A stretch of 64,000 bases of DNA, from the NCBI GenBank assembly GCA_015680685.1, contig MNCI01001310.1:191281-255280 (forward strand), in the 5' to 3' direction. The notes below the pieces were generated by a model. It was not told the origin of the DNA, searched no databases, and saw nothing but the letters and a program-made list of their open reading frames with translations. Positions 23,903 to 34,139 of the stretch are shown here, piece by piece. The position numbers and the translations under genes are program-made. The DNA is from Gnetum montanum (taxonomy: Eukaryota > Streptophyta > Gnetopsida > Gnetales > Gnetaceae). How positions within the stretch are numbered: position 1 is the stretch's first letter; every line of letters begins with the position of its first letter.

Positions 23903-25219
23903 ATTGAAGTTAGGGCACTTAGAGAATGTACCAAATTTTTAATATTTCTTTGAAATTAAACGATGTAAACTAAGGACATCGAGACAATTGTTAAAGGGTT
24001 CTAGGGTAATTCAACTAATTCTGAAGGCACGAAAATTATGATGGTGTGGAATTTATTAGTAAGGACCTCAGATGGGAGAAAAAGGCTATGTGATAGTAAT
24101 AAGGAAAAGAAAATCGTTGGCAATATGCTAAGGGTAAGAAATGGTGTGTGTGAGTTGTGTCATAAGCAAATATTACACAAGTGGGTCCTCCCCAAAGCAG
24201 GTTTCAACCTATAATGCCCTGGTGTAACCACACTTAAAAGTGTCTGTGGGCACTAGAAGGGTTAAAAGTAATCCACACTAATTCCACAAAACACACACAT
24301 GTAAATATCATCGAAATGAGGTAAGAATTCTATGTTACACACGACACGAGCTATAATTACACGAACAGTGAGTTGAGACAAACTATAGAAAGGGATCATA
24401 GAGATTGGGACATGAGGTAACTAACCCAGGGCATAGTGAATCCTACGTGTAAAGCATGATTAATGTGTTATTAACCCGTCGTTCCAAGATTAGGACTAAG
24501 TCCATTCCTCTAATTAGTGACATCGCATTGTTTCATCCCATGGTGAGCAACTATGAGAGTACCATAACAAGAAGGCATACAATCACTTGGCATTTTGTTC
24601 AAGGGAGGAGTCATTTTTGTTTTGTGGCACATTTTTTTTTGAATATTGAATCTAGAGAAGCTGCCAACCTTCAGGCATGGGTGCATGTCTTTCCGGTGGA
24701 ACCCCCTAGAACAGCATTGGATTTTTGAGTGCCTTTTTGATTACTCTTACTCCCATTTTTCGTTAAATCTACAAGGATCTTAGTACAACCACATTGCATG
24801 ATAACTCTCATAGATGTCACCAAAGAGAATCCACAAGTCCCCTTGATGTCACACCCTAATTATTCCCACTTTGTCCATCCTTCTTCATTTTAGGTACAAT
24901 GAACACAAAATTAATTTTAACTTTTAAGCATGTCAAGAATATCACTGTACCCATGAATAGAACCTCTTATTTGTAGAGTGGATGAGTGGGTGTAATGGGC
25001 TCACTGTTCAAATAATTGCTCACTTGAGACATGACAACATAAAACACACCTCAACCAATGATCCACATGAGTGTTTTATTCATGGATGAGATTACTTATA
25101 AAAAGAAAAAAATACCAAAAGACAAAAAGATAAAACAAGAAGTTGAAAAATGAAAAATTGGAAAACAAAAATTGAAAAATTAAAGAAAATGAAAAAATAT
25201 TTATTAATCCTGCTTGTTA
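23903..25219. other. E1 spacer between gag and ORF2
   Basis: About 1.3 kb without a coherent frame. An A-rich stretch (AAAAAGAAAAAAATACC and similar) follows the gag stop on the minus strand. The corresponding spacers in E3 and E4 are alike in length and sequence, so it is an ancestral non-coding part. Confidence 0.6.
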
Positions 25220-27147
25220 TTAAAATGGGGGATATCCCCCATAACTAATCGGTTGAGCTTGGCAAGGATTAATAAATGAAAGATGAGGATCCTTGCATGT
25301 TGGAAGTATTGGAACTTGGCCATACTTACCCCATTTGGGTTCACACACCTGATTATAATAAGCATAGTGGGATAATTTATATGATGTAGTTCTCGGATAA
25401 CGAGTTGACCCACTATGATATTTGGGACCGTTAGATGGTATACAAGGATTAGGATGTTTCCTTCCATGATTGTGTTCATTGGGCCGTATGGTTGTTGGAG
25501 TGTTAGTTGGTGGCCCTGATGAAGTAACATGAGGCGTTGGGTTCGAAGATAAGGATGTAGTGGCCTCAGAATTGTGTTGTCCCTTCTTATGGTCATGTTT
25601 AAAGAAGGGACACTTTGGATGTCGAGGAGGCTTTTCACTGTTGTTGGTAGTAGTAGCACAAGTAACGTTCGTGGGTTGTTGCGGTGGTGCAGACACCTTG
25701 GGAATAGTTGGTGGCAATGTAGAAGGAGGGAAAGGATGAAAATGTTGAAAATTAGGAGGGGTATAAGGTGCACAAGGTGGTGGTTGTGTTGAAGGTATGG
25801 GCTAATAGTATTGAGGAGAATGGCAATATGGTGACGTAGAGTATGTTGGCCCAGTTGGAGAAATAGGATGTTGGACTTGATAAGCAATTACATTCGAATG
25901 ATATGAAGGGTGTCTCTATTTTAAGGGTGGCTTCCCCCATGACTGGGATTGTTGCCACTGTGATCGAACATAGTATCTCTATACAAACTCTGGATGTAGC
26001 ATGTTTCCCCAATGCTCATATAAATGTAACAAGATTGGGCATTGGCCCTTGGGGTGTTTGTACAAGCATATGTTGCATTCATATGTATGATTAGTAGTTG
26101 AGCACTTATTCCCTTCAGTCTTTTTTTCTGAATGTCTAATGTTTTGTCTTGCTTCTTGGGTTGTCAAAACTCTATCTCTAAGAATATTGACACATTCTCC
26201 ACACTTTTGATACGTCCATTCCAACATCTTATTGATCTTTGCCTCGACTTCTTCTAATGATTGTTGTATCGGTAAAGATGATTCTTTCTCCTTGTGATAG
26301 GTTGATTCCTCCCTTTCATGATTATGGACCTTTGTTAAGTTGAGATTTTGGTCCCATTGATGTTTTTCAACACTCTCTTGTCTAGCCAATTCTCCTTCTT
26401 CTTTTGCAACCCGCTTAATAAGCTCTTGGACTTGATGGGTTTTCGTATAGTTGACCTTGGGCATACATTCCTATGGTCTCTCTTGTTTCATTACGTAGCC
26501 CATCAATGATATGGTACATTAGCCTTTCCTTGGAGAACCCATGACCTGGACAGTTGTTTAACAGTGCATAATATCTTTCTAAGGCCATGTCCAAGGGTTC
26601 ATGTTGTGCTTGTTTCCACTCTTGGATTTGTTTCCTTAAGGCTGACACTCTTGCGTAGGTTTGATATTTTTTGTTAAAGACTTCTACCATTGTTGACCAA
26701 CGTCGTATTGAATTTGGTTTTAACAATCTATACCATACTTTTGCTTGGCCAACGAGTGTCATGGGAAAGAGCTTAAGTTTTTGCCACCCATTATCAATGT
26801 TATTCCATGTGCAGGCATTATAGAAGGCTTGTAAATGTTGATATAGATCTAAGTCATAGCCTCCTAAAAAATTAGGGAAGTTTAGGGTATACAGCTCTCT
26901 TTACGATGCCTACGGAGATTCGAATAGCCTCCTGTATTTGCGTTAAGCTTGTAGTGGCCAATAGGGGTTCATCGTCATTGGGTAAGTTATGCTTTCATGC
27001 ATTGGAATGATGTTGCTTTTGTTAATGTCTATAAGAAACCCCCACTTTAGGTTGTGTACTCCAGTCTTCATCATCATATAGTTCGTTGGTTCTCCAATGA
27101 ACTTCCTCACTAGGTGTGGCATTATTGTAATCTTGTAGGAAAGGCAT
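25220..27147 (-). pseudogene. E1 gag
   Basis: Gag-like protein on the minus strand from the ATG at 27,147 to the stop at 25,220, now interrupted by frameshifts and stops. The Retrotrans_gag core is open at 26,762-26,415 (GQAKVWYRLLKP, ALRKQIQEWKQAQHEPLD, ALERYYALLNN). Next comes a coiled-coil-like stretch with a zinc knuckle of spacing CX2CX3HX4C (CNICLYKHPKGQC), then a Pro/Ser/Asn-rich tail open for 165 codons and ending GGYPPF. The same tail closes gag in E3 and E4. Gag would package the RNA; no protease follows it here. Confidence 0.8.
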
Positions 27148-27280
27148 GGTTGTGAAGTTGTGTGTGAATTTGTGTGTGAATTTGTATGTGAATTTTTATA
27201 TTTATTTTTTTCTAAAAGATATATTATTAAGTCCTTTACAACGACCTTGTATGATATAACTAATCTAGAGAACTAGCACT

Positions 27281-27300
27281 GTCCCCGGCAATGGCGCTAA
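27281..27300 (-). promoter_or_regulatory. E1 primer-binding site, tRNA-Asp type
   Basis: Directly inside the 5' LTR the minus strand reads GCGCCATTGCCGGGGAC, close to the complement of a plant tRNA-Asp 3' end, as used by Athila/Tat elements. Equivalent sites are at 63,441-63,458 (E3) and 48,516-48,533 (E4). Confidence 0.75.
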
Positions 27301-28101
27301 TGATGAGTGACGAGGTACCCCTACAATCAACCATACGAATACAAGCGTTACATGCGTGATCTGGTCGAACTCCGTAGATGGACTAGTTGTGGCATCTAAA
27401 TAGTTAGCCTTAGGTCACAGTTCATTGTCTTCCCACCTAGACTAGTATTAGCTTTGTCACATATGGTTTAGTCCAGAGTGAGGTGTATGATGGGTTTCTA
27501 ATCTAATGCTACTCCTGAAGGCAATGGAAAGTAATAGTATCTAAGCTAAGAGAGAAAGGGTAACAGAGAATCTAAACTAGCCTAAGTGCGATGAGCATCC
27601 GTTCCTTGATTATCCATACACATCTTGGACTTCGTGCATGACTACCACTGGGATTACCAAGCGCAGATCCTAGGTACACTACTGGGTTACCAAGTAGTCA
27701 CACTTAAATGCTTGTAATCAAGTCGTACTCATTCCGCATTTTAACATGAGATAAGGGAGAGAGAGGTTAACTAGGAAAGCAGTAAATAACAATTACTTAA
27801 ATAATTAATCTAAGTGAATGCTGCAATGATGAAGTAATCTCGATCTTTATTTCCGATCATGTGCGTGTCCAAGTACGTCACACTCAGATAAAGGATGTTG
27901 TACAATTACAATCACCACACTGTGGGCATACACTGGGAAATAATTCTAACTCTAGGAAGAGAAAACTGCAAGAGTTTAGCTAAGGAACTAAGAAGTAGAT
28001 TCTAGAACAAGGAAAGCCGCCTCTTATTTATAGAACTGGCGGTGGGCTGTGATATCGCGTACGTGATATCGTAGGAAAAGACGCGATATCGCATCCCATC
28101 A
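27301..28101 (-). repeat. E1 5' LTR (801 bp)
   Basis: Collinear with the left LTR of E1, with TATA-like CTATAAATAAG near 28,033-28,021 and a shorter GATATC cassette (28,047-28,098). It is followed by the CCTAA target duplication. Confidence 0.9.
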
Positions 28102-28106
28102 CCTAA

Positions 28107-28290
28107 CTATTGAGTGTTAAACATTTCAAGAAGTTTGTAATTAGATGGAATTTATAATCTTTATAATAACCCATGCTTTTTTAAACAAAGGATGTTAAGA
28201 ATATTCAAACTCTATATTTTGTTTTTTCTATTTTTTACTCTTTACCGCAATAATTTTTTTAATTATTGTGATTAATGTAAACCATTTTGT
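28107..28290 (+). pseudogene. copia relic, 3' continuation after E1
   Basis: Resumes the copia sequence interrupted by E1 at 21,629. It reads on in the sense of the copia RNase H C-terminus and then becomes featureless. Confidence 0.45.
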
Positions 28291-28439
28291 GTTGTCGCCA
28301 TCATGGTGGTGATGGAATTACTCATATAAAACTAATTATAATTAATATTTGTTAAGCTTTGTTAATCAATCATTTTGATAAGTTATGTTTTGTTGTAATG
28401 ATTTATATCAATAATTATGCATTCCATAAGGTAGCCTTT

Positions 28440-28924
28440 ATAGTAGCAAACTTGTAGCTCATGTCAACCAAACCAAAAGCATAGAGAGATTACAAATATA
28501 TTTTTATTTGCGATGGATGAGGATGTAGATAAAAAAATATGTTGAAGGGTGCTCCATATGCTAGCATGCAAAAGGGACAACCATTAATATTGGTCTATAT
28601 TAGCAATTTTTAGTTCTATACCAACCATGGGAGGATATCACTATTGATTTTATCTCCAATATTCCATGAAGTCAAAAGGAAAATGATTGTATTTTGTGTC
28701 ATAAATAGATTTTCAAAAATGACTCATTTCCTCCATGAGATTGTGATGCTACATGGAATTCCATGAAGCATCATAAGTGATTAGGATGTTAAGTTCATAA
28801 GTTTGTTTTGGCATACTTTATAGAATTGTGTTAACTATAGGTTACAATTTAGTTCTGCTTATCATCCCAAATGGATGGGTAAATTGAAGTTATAAATAGT
28901 AGTCTAAGAAATTTGCTATGTTGC
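28440..28924 (+). pseudogene. Ty3/gypsy integrase relic, first part
   Basis: Plus-strand translation shows integrase landmarks in order, in shifting frames: KGTTINIGLY, QPWEDITIDFIS (first catalytic Asp region), LHGIPWSIISD, FWHTLWNC and SSAYHPKWMGK. Stops and frame changes are frequent. The sequence stops at a solo LTR (28,925) and resumes after it. Confidence 0.8.
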
Positions 28925-29843
28925 TAATGAGCAGCTAGGTACCCCTATGCCCAACCATGTGAATCACGGGCGTTCACATGCAACTCGGTCGAATTTCATA
29001 GATTGTAAGCACTTAACATACACTAGACCTTTAATCAGAAAAACCCTTTGTTAGAACGTTCGTTGTCCTCTCAACCTCACTTGTGAGTTCTGATTGTGAT
29101 GGTTAAGTGAGATTGAGGCAACTAATTTTTATGGCTTTTTACTTTATCTTTTAGCATCTAACTCTCGGAATGGAAAGTAAGGAATGCAATATTATGTAAT
29201 ATATAATTATCCTAATCTATTTCCTAGCTTTGCCTAGCATAAGTATATGATCCCATCTTCCATGCACATCCTAAGCATCCCCTAACCACTACTAGGTTAC
29301 CAGATGTTAAGTGTCGCTGGGTTGCCAAGCATTGGGTTTATGTTCGAGGTGGTTGTACTTATGGTTTCTACAAACTATAAACAAGTGATAGCAATTAAAA
29401 TAATAACAACAGAAACTTAAGGAAATATTAAAGCATATAAATATTAAACTATTAAATGCATTAAATGATTGAGTCCAATTGTTGCAAGGAATAAGTGAAA
29501 AGCTTGTCTTTATTGCCATTCACGCCAATGGGCTCAGGTACATCAGTGCTCGAATAAAGAGCCGGACACCTTTCTTACACCTACTACGGGCACTTGGAAA
29601 ATATTCTAACTGTCGCGGAAACAAATTGTAAGAGCTTCGCTACAACTGACAAAAAGGTACCTAAGTGTGGCAGAAGCCCACTTATTTATAGGCCGAAATA
29701 GGTGCCGCGTAAATGGGGCCACGTCGACGCATGGAAGGATGCATCGACGGGGCCGCGTATACGGGGCTACGTCGACATGGCTGCGTATATAGGGTCTCAT
29801 ATATGCAGCCTAGTAAACGCAGCAACCGTCTAGCACTTCGTCA
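28925..29843 (-). mobile_element. solo LTR, subfamily B of the E family
   Basis: A 919-bp LTR with no interior, opening TAATGAGCAGCTAGG (first dinucleotide mutated from TG) and ending CACTTCGTCA. Flanks GTTGC (28,920-28,924) and GTTAC (29,844-29,848) match at four of five bases, consistent with a decayed target duplication. It has a TATA-like CTATAAATAAG (minus, near 29,691-29,681) beside a GTCGAC/GTATAC-type cassette (29,703-29,815). It splits the gypsy integrase relic and arose by LTR-LTR recombination. Confidence 0.85.
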
Positions 29844-29848
29844 GTTAC

Positions 29849-30260
29849 TTATGTGAGAAAAATCCAAGATTGTAGAAATTGAAGCTCCCTCAAGCTAAAT
29901 TCACGTATAATAGTTCAATGTGTTGTAGCTGTAGGAAGACACCATTCAAAGTTATTTATGACAAGCATTCACAAGTTCTAGAGGCATTGGAAATGGTGCC
30001 AAATGAATTCATAAAGGATTTTTTTACAATTTCATGAGAAGATTTAGGAACAAATTCACAAGGTAATTAACAAGATAAGGAATATGCTAATAAACATCAT
30101 TAGTAGTTGAAATTTTAGAAGGAAGATCAAGTTTTGATTCATGTTAAATGAGGTAAGTAGCATCCAAGATATTCCAAGCTATTGCCAAGAAAGCTTAGGT
30201 CATTTTGAATTAAAAATATCTCTATAAATGCCTATTAGAGAAGCATGCTAGCCCACTTCA
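29849..30260 (+). pseudogene. Ty3/gypsy integrase relic, second part
   Basis: Continues the relic after the solo LTR: KFTYNSSM, KTPFKVIYD, then decayed C-terminal text. Removing the solo LTR would make the two parts adjoin at the expected place in the integrase order. Confidence 0.7.
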
Positions 30261-30689
30261 AATTTTTATCAATATTCAATGTTACAAATATTCACCATTG
30301 GTAACCATATCCATGTGCAAAAGTAAGTTTAAGTTTAGAATGATAAGATTCTACATCTAGCTTATGCATAGACCAAGAATCATCTCACTTTATGAATTAA
30401 GGAAAGAGTGCAAAACCAACAATTAGCGAATCATTTCCGACAAGAAGAATTATAACCAAGGAGAAGCTTATAACCTAGAAGGCCTAACCCAAGATACTCC
30501 TCAACTTAAGGATCTGTTAAAATTTATAAAAGGAGACATGATGTGAACATGTACACAAGCTAGTGGAAGTATGCATTTGTAGCAATAATATTAATTCATT
30601 TTTCTTCCTAAGAAGATAAAGTTAGTGTAGTCAAAATTCTTCAATGTGATGACAAGATACACATCGTAATCTAGCATCTGTCATTACTA
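30261..30689. other. unassigned, probable decayed 3' part of the gypsy element
   Basis: No frame or motif that I can support. It lies between the integrase relic and the LTR-like repeat at 30,690. Confidence 0.35.
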
Positions 30690-31510
30690 ACTGCATTATC
30701 CTTGCTTATAAATTGAGGGGAAGGTCTTTGTAGAATGAACATTTACCATTCTCTATATATTAATTTGTTGTGTGAAAGCCTCAAGGATCTCGACATCAAT
30801 GCATTTACATTTTATGTGTCTACTTCTTAGTAATTCTCTTTATGGGTATATCTTGATTTTCATGTGTTCTTTGGTATATTGATATCTATATTTATTGTAA
30901 AAATTAATTTGTTAGAGGATGTATTTTATTTCTTGTGTGTGCTATTTAATCTCTTGCTTTGTAAGTTGGTGCCTTGTCATGACCTTGCATATTCTTAGAT
31001 TCTTAAGTGAAATTATGTGTTGTTTGTAAAGTTTGGGCTTTGTAAAGGTTTATGGTTAAGATCATGAGTTCCTTTATATATTTTCTATGCTTTGTAGTGT
31101 TTTTTATTGTTGCTGCAACTTAACATCTTTTTAGGTCCTATATAATTTATGGCTTATGGTATACCTAAAATCATTATATTTGTAAGGTGCATATTTTAAG
31201 CTTATGAAAGTTTTAACAGTACTTTAATAGGCATGTAAACTTTCCCTAATAGCTTTGCAAATTGTTGGGGTACATAAATTAAGTTTTTGTTAAGTTCCAT
31301 AAAGTTTATAAGGGTTCAAGGTGCTAATGTCTACACATTTCTTAAGAGAATTTTGTAAGGCCTTGTGAGTATTTGTAATGGTTAGAAGTTGAGAGTAATA
31401 GTTGAAAGCATTCATAGACTTAAGAGTTATTATTAAGAGTTAGAGTGGAGTGAACCTTAAGATGTTACCAATAATTTCTATAACATTTGTAAGGACTATA
31501 GGAACTTGTG
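30690..31510 (+). repeat. LTR-like direct repeat, copy 2
   Basis: Collinear with 19,319-20,060 and somewhat longer. Lying about 430 bp downstream of a gypsy integrase relic fits a 3' LTR, but with so much decay the pairing with copy 1 is inference. Confidence 0.6.
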
Positions 31511-32369
31511 TTGTTTCTCCAACTGAGCTAAGGGAAGTGAGAACGAGGGATGGGGTTGAATCAGAGTTCTTCAAAGATTTGTACAAATTAAAGACTAGTA
31601 GAAAGCCTCAAAACAAAACTTAATGCAAAAGGCAAAACAACTATGTAATAAAGAGTAAACACACATACAACTTTTTAAGATGGTTTAGCTGCTAGAATGA
31701 CTGACCTACATCCACCACAAAACTCTTCTCAATTCCTATGGGGTAGAGTAATTCTATTGGCCAAAAAAACTTATAGAGCTTCTCTAACAATCCTAGAATA
31801 AGCACAATTGCTAAGCTCACATCACTAGAGTCAACTTCCACAACATAGAGATTACCAAGCTTTTTGAGAAAACGAAAATATAACTTTTACAGAGAAGAAA
31901 GTGAGAGAAATTGAGAAGAAGAGAAAAACAGAGGAGGAAGAAATTCTAGTTTTAGCACCAAGAAGCCAAAAACATGAGTTAACCCATTCAAAGATAAGAG
32001 CTTCAACTTATAGTAGCATTTTTCAAAGCTATTTTTTGGTGTTGTTCTTAAAGCCATTATTAATTCATAAGAGAAGTGTGTAGGAGAAAAGTTGTAGCTA
32101 TTTTCAAAACCATTGTTGATACATCAAAGATACAGAGTTGGAGAAGCATAGAAAAGTAGAACATATAGTTGTTTTCATTCTATTAGGAGGAGGTTGGAGT
32201 AGAATGTGAAGCTCAATTATTGCATAGCTCATTGAAAGCTTAGTAGAAGAGGAAGAAATTTGTTATTTCATTTTTTGATGATAATGATCTTTCTATAGAA
32301 ATAATATGTTCTTCTCATGCTAAGAACAACGCTTCTTTTGATTTTTTTTAAAGGAAAATAATATCGGTC
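31511..32369. other. unassigned repeat-like DNA
   Basis: No homology recognised. A 60-codon Glu/Lys-rich frame at 31,901-32,083 is composition-driven and not called. Confidence 0.4.
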
Positions 32370-32641
32370 ATTGAAGGTAGAAATGACATTGCACATTGGA
32401 AGTAGAAATGAAATTGTATGTTGAAAGTAGAAATGACGTCAAGCATTGAAATCAAAAATGATATCACATGTTGAAAGTAGAAATGACATTGCAGGTTAAA
32501 ATTAGAAATAACATTGTGCATTGAAATTGGAAATGATATCGTGCATTAAAACTAGAAATGATGTTGCATGTTGAAATAAATGATGTTACACATTGAAATT
32601 AGAAATGACATCATGCGTTGAAATTAGAAATGATGTTGCAA
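32370..32641 (+). repeat. minisatellite, about 11 units of about 25 bp
   Basis: Tandem units with the core GAAATTAGAAATGACAT followed by TGCATT or a close variant. Units vary by substitutions, and one is shortened. Confidence 0.85.
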
Positions 32642-33520
32642 ACTCCCCTAGAAAGCCAAACTTGCAAATAAGCTAAAAGCACCCAATAATATCCCCCTCT
32701 TTGAGGTTGGGAGAGCTTAGAACATGAGCTTGAACAAAAGATAACAATGGAAGATCAAACGGAGCGAAGAATTTATGAATAGTGGAAAAAAAACATAAGT
32801 AGTTTCAAGCTTAGAATCATCACATAGATTAACTAGGCTCAAGTAACATAGGTGGGAAAAATAGGAAGAATGACACATAGCATAATTAGAAGATACACAA
32901 GCTCATAATATGCTCACAATATCCAAGCTTCTAGCCAAAACATCACAAACAAGCATGGAGGCAAATAGACAGTCACTGGAGGTGTACCAACAATAAAATG
33001 TAGTTCAAAACAATCAAGCTTACAACATAGAGAGATCATCATTACAACCACAACTTAATTATGAAGTTAGAAGTACACTACAACTCAGTTATGGAGTCAA
33101 GAGTACATTGCAACTTATAACAGGTATAAAATAAGCTAAGAAAAGCTGTAAGATTATAAAAAAATATAGAGAAATTATCAAATAAAACATCTTTACTTTT
33201 TTTAACAAAACAACTCATGCACACTTGAATCACATATCATATCCTCCTTTTTATAAGAAAAAAAATCAAAACAAACTTTCCCTAATAATAAATATATTAA
33301 GCTTAAAACACAAGGATTAGCATAGGTGACAAATACATATAAGAGACACACATCACAACTTAACAAAAAAAAAGGTCATCCTATTTGTTAGTGAATTATC
33401 AAGCTTTGGATTAAGATGTAATAATGAGAAAACAACTAGCCAAGCTAAGCATAAAGAAAAAGCATTGTAAAAGGCATAGGATATAATAGAGAGACAAGAA
33501 ATAATATAGACAGCATCATA
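32642..33520. other. unassigned AT-rich DNA
   Basis: No supported coding frame or repeat boundary. It forms the left flank of element E2, with GTTAT at 33,521-33,525 as its target duplication. Confidence 0.4.
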
Positions 33521-33525
33521 GTTAT

Positions 33526-34099
33526 TGATGAGCTGCGATATCGCATACGCGATATCGCGTCCTACCTCATGATCTATAAATAAGAGGTAGCTTCCCTTGT
33601 TCAAGATAGTAAGACTTAGACCCTTAGCTAAACTCTTGCATTTTTACCATTCCAGAGTTAGAATAATTTCTGTGTGCCTGCAGTAGGAGCCATAGAGTGA
33701 ATGGATCTTTATTTGAGCAATTTGTACCTGAGCACACATTTGTGTATGGCAATAAAGACGAACTTTATGATAAACCTTGCAGCATATAGATTAAGCTAAA
33801 TAGTAATTAATTATTGTTGAATGTTTAAATGCTTTCCTAGCTAATTAATCTCTCTCTCAACCCTTGACACTCCTAGTTAAGTGCACTCAGTACGACCGCT
33901 TTGAGCATGTGTGTAGCGCTTGGTAACCCAGTAACGACTAGCGTTTGGTAATCCCAGCAGCGTTGCATTGGTTCAGGATGTGTGCGGCAAGTGGGAATGG
34001 ATACTGGTGTTAGGAACAATTAGAACTTAGTTAGTAATTAGTTAATGTAAGTTAGTCACTTAGTTCTCCTTACCTTCTCCTATTAGCATAAGACATTAA
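33526..34099 (+). repeat. E2 5' LTR, 3' end missing
   Basis: Matches the E2 3' LTR from TGATGAG to the GACATTAA at 34,099. It has a TATA box CTATAAATAAG at 33,574-33,584 with a short GATATC palindrome pair upstream (33,534-33,560), and the AATAAAGACG polyadenylation-type motif at 33,751. Confidence 0.85.
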
Positions 34100-34100
34100 N
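34100..34100 (+). other. single undetermined base at the LTR break
   Basis: The only N in the window. Left of it is LTR sequence, right of it gag leader. About 220 bp of LTR plus the expected primer site are absent, so this probably marks a closed assembly gap. Confidence 0.8.
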
Positions 34101-34139
34101 GATAACACAACAGTAAATCGCACACCGAACAAGACAAAG

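Larger units (their letters stand above)
21630..28101 (-). mobile_element. E1: complete LTR retrotransposon with gag and ORF2, no pol
   Basis: A 6,472-bp element read on the minus strand. The left (3') LTR is 21,630-22,461 and the right (5') LTR 27,301-28,101, with termini TGATGAG...CATCA. The 5-bp target-site duplication CCTAA is intact at 21,625-21,629 and 28,102-28,106, and it interrupts a copia relic. The order on the minus strand is 5' LTR, a tRNA-Asp-type primer site, gag, a spacer of about 1.8 kb, a shortened ORF2, a purine tract, 3' LTR. No reverse transcriptase, RNase H or integrase motif was found, so it is non-autonomous. The tRNA-Asp primer and gag type suggest the Athila/Tat side of Ty3/gypsy (family knowledge). 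Confidence 0.9.

Noticed and set aside
25204-25887. 227-codon minus-strand frame
   Set aside because: It overlaps the conserved gag tail in another frame. The tail frame ending GGYPPF is shared by three elements, this one is not.
31901-32083. Glu/Lys-rich 60-codon frame as a gene
   Set aside because: Composition follows GA-rich DNA; no start context, homology or neighbouring signals.
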